A stretch of DNA of 14,055 nucleotides from Victivallales bacterium (GTDB lineage: Bacteria; Verrucomicrobiota; Lentisphaeria; Victivallales; UBA1829), in assembly GCA_016285335.1 (NCBI GenBank), contig JAEEQO010000062.1, positions 1-14,055 on the forward strand, written 5' to 3'. The notes under the pieces are model-generated. The model saw only the letters and a list, made by a program, of their open reading frames with translations, was not told the DNA's origin and did no database searches. Positions 1-5,896 of the stretch are shown here, in pieces; the first letter of the stretch is position 1, and each line of letters starts with the position of its first letter. The position numbers were made by a program, and so were the translations under genes.

Positions 1-4
1 TTTT

Positions 5-118
5 TCCGGTGTCCATGGCGGGCTTGTAACTCACGTTCCCATCCCGAACACGATCGATAAGGGGCCCAGCGACGATGGTACTGCATATTTGACTGTGGGA
101 GAGTAGTTCGATGCCGGA
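5..118 (+). rRNA. rrf: 5S ribosomal RNA
   Basis: Structural RNA of the large ribosomal subunit. The ends pair as 5S helix I: TCCGGTGTC at the 5' end matches GATGCCGGA at the 3' end, allowing G-U pairs. The interior has the usual 5S landmarks, including CCCATCCCGAACACG in the loop B/helix III area and a GGGAGAGTAG segment near the 3' side. The length of about 114 nt is normal. It is the last gene of an rRNA operon whose 16S and 23S genes would lie to the left, outside the window. The mature ends may differ by one or two bases. Confidence 0.95.
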
Positions 119-127
119 TTTCTTTTC

Positions 128-162
128 GGAGCTTGATTCATCAGAGTCAGGCTCCTTTTTTT
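128..162 (+). terminator. Intrinsic terminator of the rRNA operon
   Basis: A 12-bp stem (GGAGCTTGATTC with GAGTCAGGCTCC, two G-U pairs and no mismatch) has a four-base ATCA loop and is followed directly by seven T. It starts 10 bases after the 5S rRNA and so ends the rRNA transcript. Confidence 0.93.
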
Positions 163-175
163 GCGCTCAGAGCCC

Positions 176-203
176 TTGACTTTTCCGAGTAGCGGATTAT
201 AGT
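176..203 (+). promoter_or_regulatory. Sigma70-type promoter for the zinc-ribbon membrane protein
   Basis: TTGACT (176-181) and TATAGT (198-203) are separated by 16 bases. The site lies 14 bases after the rRNA terminator and about 65 bases before the start codon at 268. It should give the next gene transcription independent of the rRNA operon, with a leader of roughly 55-60 nt. Confidence 0.7.
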
Positions 204-234
204 ATTTCATAAACATGTTTTTTCTGCTGTTGCA

Positions 235-255
235 AAACCTTTTATCAGCAACACC
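235..255 (+). repeat. Leader repeat, copy 1
   Basis: This 21-base block in the 5' leader matches 1103-1123 at 19 of 21 positions. The shared core starts AAACCTTTTA and ends CAGCA(A/G)CACC. It sits 12 bases before the ATG, next to the GAGGA ribosome binding site. Both genes also share TTATAGTAT further upstream (197-205 and 1089-1097). This suggests that a promoter-leader segment was copied. Confidence 0.65.
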
Positions 256-267
256 TGAGGACAAAAA

Positions 268-930
268 ATGAAAATCCATGCAAGCCATCTTTCTATCCAA
301 AGGGTGTGCGTCATCATGGGGCCATGGCGCATCGGCTTTTTGTTTTCCGCATGCCTGGCGACAATGACCCTGATTCTGGACGAGACTCTGGATACCTGGT
401 TCTTTCCCGATTCCGGCCTTCTTCTCTTCTACTGCGGCACGGGGTTTTTCGTTGTAACGATCAAAGGATTCTATCAATTCTCAGATATCTATACCCGCAC
501 GACATTCCGCACGATGGGGCTTCCGTACAGTAAGTGGAAGATCGTCAGAACGTATCCCGTTTCGGCGTCCGCTCTGACAAAGATGGAAAAACCCGACAGC
601 CGATGGCTCGCCTTCTGCCTGACCATCCTTCTGCCGGCCTTGATCGGCGGTTTCGTCGTATGGTACGCGCGAAAATATGAAGCCGTCGTGGATTATCATC
701 ATCCGGCATGGCCTTACGGTTTCTATGTCTATCCGCTGTTGCTAGTCGCCCTCGGGATCCCGTGGCATCTGCTTTTCGGCAGAAAGGGGAAACGCTGTCC
801 GTACTGCCTGACCCCGCGCACGATTGACTCCTTCGATTCGGAGCATCATATCTGCCTGCGGTGCCATACCAAGTACGTTGCGGAAAACGAAAAAAACGAG
901 CCTCATCCCCCTGTCCCTGAATCATGTTGA
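268..930 (+). CDS. Four-helix membrane protein with C-terminal zinc ribbon
   Basis: Not a recognised family, 220 residues. Hydrophobic segments lie at about 21-38, 50-67, 113-133 and 150-170. A cytoplasmic-looking tail then carries a zinc-ribbon pattern, C177-P-Y-C180 and C196-L-R-C199, followed by a polar end. Helices 1-2 and 3-4 form two hairpins joined by a soluble stretch (68-112). The start is set by GAGGA (257-261) six bases before ATG and by a good promoter at 176-203. It is a single gene between the rRNA terminator and the Sel1 cluster. The ribbon probably binds one zinc ion structurally, as in many short bacterial membrane proteins. A regulatory or nucleic-acid role is possible but not shown. 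Confidence 0.82.
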   Translation: MKIHASHLSIQRVCVIMGPWRIGFLFSACLATMTLILDETLDTWFFPDSGLLLFYCGTGFFVVTIKGFYQFSDIYTRTTFRTMGLPYSKWKIVRTYPVSASALTKMEKPDSRWLAFCLTILLPALIGGFVVWYARKYEAVVDYHHPAWPYGFYVYPLLLVALGIPWHLLFGRKGKRCPYCLTPRTIDSFDSEHHICLRCHTKYVAENEKNEPHPPVPESC

Positions 931-1061
931 ATTGAGCTTCAGCTCGCCTTCCGAGGAGCGAAGCGACCCCCGAAGGGCCAACCCAAATATCCCTGTAAAA
1001 CAAACGAATGTCAATATAGTTTAGCAAATAAACAAAGAAAAAAAAATAACCTTTTTACTAT

Positions 1062-1095
1062 TTGACAGAAAGACGAAACGTGCTATCTTTATAGT
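1062..1095 (+). promoter_or_regulatory. Promoter for the Sel1-repeat gene cluster
   Basis: A consensus TTGACA (1062-1067) is followed after 16 bases by TATCTT (1084-1089). A better hexamer, TATAGT (1090-1095), is 22 bases away, and the same TTATAGTAT occurs in the promoter of the gene at 268. An A-rich tract with nine consecutive A (1038-1046) lies just upstream and could act as an UP element. Which -10 is used cannot be decided from sequence. The site probably drives all three Sel1 genes. Confidence 0.62.
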
Positions 1096-1102
1096 ATATT
1101 CG

Positions 1103-1123
1103 AAACCTTTTAACAGCAGCACC
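1103..1123 (+). repeat. Leader repeat, copy 2
   Basis: It matches the block at 235-255 with two differences. It lies 18 bases before the ATG of the first Sel1 gene and overlaps the leader element shared by the three Sel1 genes. Confidence 0.65.
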
Positions 1124-1141
1124 GCAAAAGAGCTTGAAAAT
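1115..1141 (+). promoter_or_regulatory. Shared Sel1 translation leader, copy 1
   Basis: The 27 bases before ATG align without gaps to 2102-2128 and with one gap to 3541-3566. The pattern is roughly AGCA-ACACCG, then AAAAGAG, then TTGAAA, then ATG. No strong Shine-Dalgarno is present. AAAGAG, 12 bases before the ATG, is the only candidate. Confidence 0.55.
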
Positions 1142-2062
1142 ATGCCGGATACCGAAAAAGACTGGAAAACGGACTGGGCGGAAAACCTCAAAAGGCTGGG
1201 CTGTCTGATCGCAGTCCTCTGTTTTGCCGCCGTTGTCGCCGGCTTGCTTACGCCCTTGCAATCAAGGGGAGCCCGTGCGGAAAAGCTTTGGCAAGAAGGC
1301 ATTGCCGCATACGAAGCGAAGGATTACGAAACTGCGGTAAAATACTACAAGGAAGCCGCGGAACAGGGCAACGAGAAGGCTCAGTTCAATCTCGCCCGCT
1401 GTTATGCGAAAGGCAACGGCGTCGAACAGAATCAGAGCGAAGCCGTGAAATGGATGCGCAAGGCCGCCGAGCTGGGATTTGCGCCGGCACAGAACAATCT
1501 CGGTGCGAATTACAAAACGGGTACTGGCGTCGAGCAGGATTTTGCCGAGGCTGTCAAGTGGTACAGGAAAGCCGCCGAGCAGGGGAATCCGCAGGCGCAG
1601 CTCAATCTGGGCTGGTGCTATTATGATGGCGGCGGCGTGGAAAAGGACCTCGCCGAGGCGCTGAAATGGATCCGCAAAGCCGCTGACAACGGGTTTGTGG
1701 ATGCGCAATTCGCCATGGGCTGCGTTTATGCGGAGGGGGCGGGCGTCCGGGAAGACAAGACCGAGGCCGCCCAATGGTTCCTCAAAGCCGCCGAACAGGG
1801 CCATCTTCAGGCGCAATTCCTGCTCGGTGACTTCTTCCGCAGAGGCGACGGCGTCAAACAGGACTGGACCATGGCGGCAAAATGGTATCTCCTCGCCGCA
1901 AAACAGGGACACCCGGAAGCACAACACAACCTCGGGTGCTGTTACGAAAACGGCAACGGCGTGGAAAAAGACCTGAAAGAAGCCGAATCCTGGTTCCGCA
2001 AATCCGCCGAACAGGGCGTGGAGCAGGCGAAGGCCGCGCTCAAACGCATCGGCGCGGAATAA
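1142..2062 (+). CDS. Membrane-anchored Sel1-repeat protein
   Basis: 306 residues. A short polar N-terminus is followed by one membrane segment (about 19-37) with no lipobox or clear cleavage site, so it is probably an inner-membrane anchor. Residues 46-76 form a TPR-like helix pair. Six Sel1 repeats of exactly 36 residues follow, with the conserved A-Q at 80, 116, 152, 188, 224 and 260, and a last partial repeat ends the protein. Each unit shows the Sel1 core: A-Q-x-x-L, C/Y, G-x-G-V, then A-x-x-W-x-x-K-A-A. Sel1 solenoids are alpha/alpha superhelices that usually act as protein-binding scaffolds. No catalytic domain is visible. It is the first of three Sel1 genes on the same strand. The partner is unknown, and the placement of the repeat domain outside the membrane is inferred. 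Confidence 0.88.
   Translation: MPDTEKDWKTDWAENLKRLGCLIAVLCFAAVVAGLLTPLQSRGARAEKLWQEGIAAYEAKDYETAVKYYKEAAEQGNEKAQFNLARCYAKGNGVEQNQSEAVKWMRKAAELGFAPAQNNLGANYKTGTGVEQDFAEAVKWYRKAAEQGNPQAQLNLGWCYYDGGGVEKDLAEALKWIRKAADNGFVDAQFAMGCVYAEGAGVREDKTEAAQWFLKAAEQGHLQAQFLLGDFFRRGDGVKQDWTMAAKWYLLAAKQGHPEAQHNLGCCYENGNGVEKDLKEAESWFRKSAEQGVEQAKAALKRIGAE
1379..2026 (+). repeat. Six 108-bp Sel1 coding repeats
   Basis: Six units of exactly 108 bp encode residues 80-295. The units have diverged at DNA level, but the segment coding for W-x-x-K-A-A-E-x-G stays alike. Confidence 0.85.
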
Positions 2063-2101
2063 TCCCGACCTGCATCAACAATGAACCTCAACCCCTCCAT
2101 C

Positions 2102-2128
2102 CGTAACACTGTGAAAGAATCTGAAATC
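2102..2128 (+). promoter_or_regulatory. Shared Sel1 translation leader, copy 2
   Basis: About two thirds of its positions match 1115-1141, with the GTGAAAGAAT and CTGAAA blocks in register with the ATG. The match supports the start at 2129. An earlier in-frame ATG at 2081 lies outside the conserved block and has no ribosome binding site. Confidence 0.55.
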
Positions 2129-3523
2129 ATGTCGAATACGAAAAAGAGCAGAAAAACGTCCTGCTGCGACAATAATGCAGAAACCGCGGAAGAGCTGTTG
2201 CAGAAAGGCAAAACAGCCTACAAAGCGAAGGATTTCGAAACCGCGGCAAAGTATTTCAAAAAGGCCGCCGAGTTGGGCAACGCCGACGCGCAATTCTTCC
2301 TCGGCGTCTGCTATGACAAAGGCATTGGCGTCGGGCAGGACTCCGCCGAAGCGACGAAATGGATCCGCAAGTCTGCCGAACAGGGCGATGCCGAATCGCA
2401 GTTCATTCTCGGGTTGCGCTATCACAACGGCGACGGCGTCGAACCGGACTCCGCCGAGGAGGCGAAGTGGTATCGCAAGGCTGCCGAACAAGACTATGCC
2501 ATAGCGCAATGCAATCTCGGCCTCTGCTATGACAGAGGCATCGGCGTCAAACAGGATTCCGCCGAGGCGGTGAAATGGTATCGCAAGGCCGCCGAACAGG
2601 GCTATGCGCAAGCTCAGTGCAACCTCGCCGTCTGTTACGAGAACGGCATCGGCGTCGAACAGGACTATGCCGAAGCGGCGAAATGGTATCGCAAATCGGC
2701 CGAGCAGGGCTATGCTCAGGCGCAATACAATCTTGCCACCTGTTATGCGAAGGGCCTCGGCGTCAGGCAGAATCAAGCCGAGGCGGCGAAATGGCTCCGC
2801 AAGGCCGCCGAACAGGGCGACGCCGACGCGCAATTCGGTCTCGGCTCCTGTTTTTTCTGCGGTGACGGTGTCAAACAGGATTATGCCGAGGCGGCGAAGT
2901 GGTTGCGCAAGGCCGCCGAGCAGGGACATGCCAAAGCCCAATTCAACCTGGCGCTCTGTTATCGCAACGGCGAGGGCGTCAAAAAAAATGGCGTCAAGGC
3001 GGCGGAATGGTTCCGCAAGGCCGCCGAACAGGGCGACTCCGACGCACAGCACAACCTCGGCACGTGTTATTTCACCGGGACAGGCGTCAAACAGGACTAT
3101 GCGCAAGCCTTGAAATGGTATCGGAAAGCCGCCGCGCAGGGCGACCCCATGGCGCAGTTCAGCATCGGCATCTGCTATGAAAACGGACACGGCGTTGAAC
3201 AAGATATGGCGCAAGCCGCGAAATGGTATCGCAAAGCCGCCGAGCAGGGTTTCGCGGATGCTCAATTCAACCTCGGCATCTGTTATTACAACGGCGCAGG
3301 CGTCAGACAGGATGTGGCGCAAGCGGCGAAATGGTACCGCAAAGCCGCCGAACAGGGGGATATCAAAGCGATGTACAACATCGGGGCGTTCCTCGCGAGC
3401 GGAACAGGCGTCAGGAAGGACGTCGCCGAGGGCGCGATGTGGCTTCGGAAAGCCGCCGAACAGGGTCACCCCTGGGCGGAGGATGTGCTCAAACAACTTG
3501 AAGCGGAGTATCCCGGGGTGTAA
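2129..3523 (+). CDS. Soluble Sel1-repeat protein, about eleven repeats
   Basis: 464 residues with no signal peptide, lipobox or membrane segment, so it is probably cytoplasmic. A polar Lys/Ser-rich start and a TPR-like helix pair (about 19-50) precede eleven Sel1 repeats of exactly 36 residues, with the A-Q (or S-Q) marker from 54 to 414 and a twelfth begun at 450. Repeats are very alike (W-Y-R-K-A-A-E-Q-G recurs), which points to recent internal duplication. The start at 2129 is preferred over 2081 because the 27 bases before it match the leader of the upstream Sel1 gene. The gap from the previous stop is 66 bases, so both genes probably share a transcript. A CGGGG-TGTAA-CCCCG hairpin (3514-3528) covers the stop codon. 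It is likely a protein-binding scaffold; no enzymatic motif is seen. Confidence 0.88.
   Translation: MSNTKKSRKTSCCDNNAETAEELLQKGKTAYKAKDFETAAKYFKKAAELGNADAQFFLGVCYDKGIGVGQDSAEATKWIRKSAEQGDAESQFILGLRYHNGDGVEPDSAEEAKWYRKAAEQDYAIAQCNLGLCYDRGIGVKQDSAEAVKWYRKAAEQGYAQAQCNLAVCYENGIGVEQDYAEAAKWYRKSAEQGYAQAQYNLATCYAKGLGVRQNQAEAAKWLRKAAEQGDADAQFGLGSCFFCGDGVKQDYAEAAKWLRKAAEQGHAKAQFNLALCYRNGEGVKKNGVKAAEWFRKAAEQGDSDAQHNLGTCYFTGTGVKQDYAQALKWYRKAAAQGDPMAQFSIGICYENGHGVEQDMAQAAKWYRKAAEQGFADAQFNLGICYYNGAGVRQDVAQAAKWYRKAAEQGDIKAMYNIGAFLASGTGVRKDVAEGAMWLRKAAEQGHPWAEDVLKQLEAEYPGV
2288..3475 (+). repeat. Eleven 108-bp Sel1 coding repeats
   Basis: Exactly 1188 bases make eleven units of 108 bp that code for residues 54-449. 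Similarity between units is high at DNA level, with variants of GCGGCGAAATGGTATCGCAA recurring. Such an array can gain or lose units by recombination or slippage without changing frame. Confidence 0.88.
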
Positions 3524-3540
3524 CCCCGCTCCACTCCAAC

Positions 3541-3566
3541 AGCAATACCGTGAAAGGGCTGAAACC
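3541..3566 (+). promoter_or_regulatory. Shared Sel1 translation leader, copy 3
   Basis: It has the same AGCA-TACCG, GTGAAAGGG and CTGAAA blocks as the two earlier copies, one base shorter. Like copy 2 it is followed by ATG-TCG. AAAGGG, 9 bases before the ATG, is the best Shine-Dalgarno of the three. Confidence 0.58.
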
Positions 3567-4889
3567 ATGTCGAAAAACAAAATGATCTATGGGGCGGGGG
3601 GCGCCGTTCTCGCGATCTCGTTTATAGCCTTTATTGCTCTCGCGGTCAGAGAGGATCTGAAAGACGGAAAAGCTTCGACTTCGCAAAAAGAAAACGTCGG
3701 CGGCATACCCGCCAAAAGTGCCCCGGCAAAAAAACAGAACACCACGGTCGGCAGGGAGGATTACGAGGCGGGGATGGCACTCTATGAGGAAGGGGATTAT
3801 GTGGAGGCGCTGGAGTGTTTCCTCGTGTCCGCCGACATGGGCAACACGGCGGCGCAGGATATGCTCGGGACCTGTTATTACAAGCTCGGGATGTGTTATT
3901 ACAACGGCGGCAAGGGCCTGGACATTGCGCCCGTCGGACAGACCGCGATTCAGTGCGAAGAAAAGGACGAGACGATGGCGCTGGAGTGTTTTGTTGAGTC
4001 CGCGCAGCGCGGTTGCGCGGACGGGCAGTACCAGCTCGCGACCTGTTATTACAACGGCGACTGCATCAAAAAGGACGTGCCGGAGGCATTGAAATGGTAC
4101 ACCAAGGCGGCGGAACAGTTCCACGCCGAGGCGCAGTACAGTCTGGGCCGCCACTATGAGCGCAATGCCCGTTCGCGCCGCGACATGGAGGAAGCCGTGA
4201 AATGGTTTCGCAGAGCGGCGGAGCAGGGCCACGCCAAAGCGCAGTACAGTCTCGGTTATCGCTACCTGTCGGGCGAGGGCGTCAAGCAGAACAGCGCCGA
4301 AGCCATGAAATGGCTGCGCAAATCGGCGGAACAGGGCTATTGGGCGGCGCAGCTCCAGCTCGCCTCCTGCTGTGCGAACGGCATCGGGGGCAGACAGAAC
4401 ATGGCGGAGGCGATCGACTGGTACCGCAAAGCCGCGGACCAGGGGTCCGCCATCGCGTTGTCCATGCTCGCGGAGTGTTATAAGACCGGCAGAGGCGTCG
4501 AACAGGACATGGCGGAGGCCGTGAAATACTTCCGCAAAGGCGCGGAACTGGGGTACGCCGGGGCGCAGTACAGCCTCGCCGAGTGTTACCGTCTGGGCGA
4601 AGGCGTCGAAAAGAACATGGCGGAGGCCGCGAAATGGTACCGCGAATCCGCGGAACAGGACGAGATGGAGGCGCAGATCCGTCTCGCGCGCATCTGCGAG
4701 ACCGGCGACGGCGTCGAAAAGGACCTGCAGGAGGCGATCAAATGGTACACCCGAGCCGCGGACCACAGCGACTCCGAAGCATTGGACGCGCTCAAACGCC
4801 TCGGCGTGGATTATCGGTATCTCCCCGCTCGGCAGCGGGAATGGCAGGAGAAGCTGAGGCGGCAGCGGGAAAAGCAGAAAGAATTGTGA
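3567..4889 (+). CDS. Membrane-anchored Sel1-repeat protein with insertion and charged tail
   Basis: 440 residues. One membrane segment (about 7-27) is followed by a polar linker rich in Lys, Ala and Ser (28-62), then a TPR-like helix pair (63-93) and Sel1 repeats. The first unit (97-152) is 20 residues too long and contains a duplicated C-Y-Y. Seven regular 36-residue units follow from 153 to 404. The tail (413-440) is strongly charged, with several Arg-Gln-Arg-Glu runs, and may extend as a helix. Upstream of 3567 the same frame stays open to 3177 only because it shadows the preceding repeat gene; the shared leader and the membrane segment fix the start. Topology resembles the Sel1 protein at 1142. 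It is probably a scaffold facing the periplasm; no enzyme motif is present. Confidence 0.88.
   Translation: MSKNKMIYGAGGAVLAISFIAFIALAVREDLKDGKASTSQKENVGGIPAKSAPAKKQNTTVGREDYEAGMALYEEGDYVEALECFLVSADMGNTAAQDMLGTCYYKLGMCYYNGGKGLDIAPVGQTAIQCEEKDETMALECFVESAQRGCADGQYQLATCYYNGDCIKKDVPEALKWYTKAAEQFHAEAQYSLGRHYERNARSRRDMEEAVKWFRRAAEQGHAKAQYSLGYRYLSGEGVKQNSAEAMKWLRKSAEQGYWAAQLQLASCCANGIGGRQNMAEAIDWYRKAADQGSAIALSMLAECYKTGRGVEQDMAEAVKYFRKGAELGYAGAQYSLAECYRLGEGVEKNMAEAAKWYRESAEQDEMEAQIRLARICETGDGVEKDLQEAIKWYTRAADHSDSEALDALKRLGVDYRYLPARQREWQEKLRRQREKQKEL
4023..4778 (+). repeat. Seven 108-bp Sel1 coding repeats
   Basis: Exactly 756 bases, seven units of 108 bp, code for residues 153-404. The preceding unit (3855-4022) carries a 60-base in-frame insertion. 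Confidence 0.82.
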
Positions 4890-4918
4890 GCCATGATCGG
4901 TCAAGAACAAGAAAACGA

Positions 4919-4937
4919 TCTTCAACTTTTTTGAAGG
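4919..4937 (+). promoter_or_regulatory. Small hairpin overlapping a ribosome binding site
   Basis: CTTCAA (4920-4925) pairs with TTGAAG (4931-4936) around a five-base loop, with a possible extra T-G pair. The 3' arm contains the AAG of the AAGGAG Shine-Dalgarno (4934-4939) used by the gene at 4948. It may lower translation; this is an inference from base pairing only, and the stem is short and AT-rich. Confidence 0.3.
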
Positions 4938-4947
4938 AGCAGACGAC

Positions 4948-5703
4948 ATGAAGGAAAACAAATCGGATATCGTGCGGATTCACGACGACGCGCCAATCGG
5001 ACTGGCAGCCGCACGGGATGCGTCCGGCGGCATTCCGCAGGACGTCGGCACGTCTCAGGCGGAATCACCCGGCAAGGAGAATGTGAAAGACCGTTCGATC
5101 TACGGCGGCGACACGCCGATCAACCTGAAATTCCCCCTGTGTTTCCATGATATCTGTGACGGATACATCGTGTTTCCGATGGTCGTGCTGCTCTTAGCCG
5201 CCATTCAGTATGCGGTCTGGAAGCCGATTGTCATGTGGCTTTTCTCCGGGAATCCGCTTGAGCTGGCCGATGTGCTGATGGGGCTGCTGTTCATCGTGCT
5301 TTCCGTTCTGGGCATCGTGTGGTTCGCCTATTCCTGGTTCGTGGATTACTACCGGAAGCGGGCGCGGTCCATCGACATCGACCCCGCGACGAAAACGTTT
5401 CACGTGCGCAATTTCGTGCTGACTCGCGGAAAACACTGCCGACCGGCTTTTTACCCCGAACTGACGTTCACGCTGGACGACGTGCGGAAGGTCTATTTCC
5501 AGCGGTCCGCAGCTTCGCCCCTCTTGGTCGTCGACAGCGGCTTTTACATCGTCATTCCGGAGGGGTATCTCTATGTGTACGGGAAAACGAACGAGTTCCT
5601 GCGGATGAAGTATTTCCTGCTCGTGGAGGCGGAAGGGAAGAACGAAGCCAAAAGCTACATAACCCTGGACGGCGTTTTCCGCGTCTTCCTCTACCGCGAC
5701 TAG
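4948..5703 (+). CDS. Two-helix membrane protein with beta-rich C-terminal domain
   Basis: Family not recognised, 251 residues. A polar, probably unstructured N-terminus (1-60) precedes two membrane segments (about 74-96 and 108-128). The rest (139-251) alternates hydrophobic residues as in a beta sandwich, beginning S-I-D-I-D-P-A-T-K-T-F-H-V. Two helices followed by a beta-rich domain recall bacterial PH-like membrane proteins (bPH/DUF304 type), but no diagnostic motif confirms this. The start has a good Shine-Dalgarno, AAGGAG at 4934-4939, eight bases before ATG. The gene lies 58 bases after the last Sel1 gene with no terminator seen between them, so cotranscription is likely. N- and C-terminal domains should both face the cytoplasm if the positive-inside rule holds (Arg/Lys cluster at 136-140). 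Confidence 0.78.
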   Translation: MKENKSDIVRIHDDAPIGLAAARDASGGIPQDVGTSQAESPGKENVKDRSIYGGDTPINLKFPLCFHDICDGYIVFPMVVLLLAAIQYAVWKPIVMWLFSGNPLELADVLMGLLFIVLSVLGIVWFAYSWFVDYYRKRARSIDIDPATKTFHVRNFVLTRGKHCRPAFYPELTFTLDDVRKVYFQRSAASPLLVVDSGFYIVIPEGYLYVYGKTNEFLRMKYFLLVEAEGKNEAKSYITLDGVFRVFLYRD

Positions 5704-5753
5704 GATCAGCGGGGGATCACCTCCGGGCACGGGGACCGTTTCCGAGGCGGAGT

Positions 5754-5771
5754 ATTCCGAACATTCCGAAC
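5754..5771 (+). repeat. Two adjacent 9-bp direct repeats upstream of a promoter
   Basis: ATTCCGAAC occurs twice back to back (5754-5762 and 5763-5771). It ends 29 bases before the -35 box at 5801. Side-by-side copies at such a distance are typical of an activator or repressor site, but no known regulator is matched. Confidence 0.55.
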
Positions 5772-5773
5772 CG

Positions 5774-5789
5774 GTTTTTTATAAAAAAC
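5774..5789. promoter_or_regulatory. 16-bp perfect palindrome before the promoter
   Basis: GTTTTTTATAAAAAAC is its own reverse complement and ends 11 bases before the -35 box. It could be an operator or an AT-rich UP-like element. As RNA it could form only a weak A-U hairpin, and the GC-rich stem of a normal terminator is missing. Confidence 0.45.
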
Positions 5790-5800
5790 GTCGAAAAAAC

Positions 5801-5829
5801 TTGACACTCTTTTCCTTCGGTGTTACATT
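5801..5829 (+). promoter_or_regulatory. Sigma70-type promoter for the paralogous membrane-protein genes
   Basis: Consensus TTGACA (5801-5806), a 17-base spacer and TACATT (5824-5829). It lies in a 189-base intergenic region after the gene ending at 5703 and should drive the genes from 5893 to 7900. Expected start of transcription is near 5836. Confidence 0.72.
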
Positions 5830-5857
5830 ATGAAGACAAGGGGACATTGAGTTTACC

Positions 5858-5896
5858 ATGAGCGAACAAAACACATATTCCGGGGGATTCCGATGA
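5858..5896 (+). CDS. Possible 12-residue leader peptide
   Basis: A short frame, M-S-E-Q-N-T-Y-S-G-G-F-R, starts about 20 bases after the predicted transcription start. Its TGA stop overlaps the ATG of the next gene as ATGA. That arrangement is typical of translational coupling. Its own ribosome binding site is weak (GGGGAC about 13 bases upstream), and the frame could be chance. It has no run of one amino acid that would suggest classical attenuation. Confidence 0.3.
   Translation: MSEQNTYSGGFR

Noticed and set aside
930..1010. GAGC-TTCA-GCTC hairpin and nearby GC-rich inverted pieces as a terminator
   Set aside because: The stem is only four to five pairs and no T-run follows. Readthrough into the Sel1 cluster cannot be excluded.
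3514..3528. CGGGG-TGTAA-CCCCG hairpin at the stop of the second Sel1 gene as a terminator
   Set aside because: No T-run follows, and the next gene is in the same series with a shared leader.
3177..3566. Long extension of the third Sel1 frame to the left
   Set aside because: It lies in another frame inside the preceding repeat gene and is open only because the 108-bp repeats keep that frame open. The composition is Arg/Pro/Ser-rich as in shadow frames, and the leader and membrane helix fix the start at 3567.
2075..3580. Long minus-strand frame opposite the second Sel1 gene
   Set aside because: It is the antisense mirror of the 108-bp repeats; the plus-strand translation has perfect Sel1 motifs.
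1142..4889. 108-bp repeats as a CRISPR or other non-coding array
   Set aside because: The period equals one 36-residue Sel1 unit and the frame is open throughout. There are no spacers.
3489..4961. Long minus-strand frame opposite the third Sel1 gene
   Set aside because: Mirror of the repeat array, with no known domain; the plus strand has clear Sel1 units and a membrane helix.
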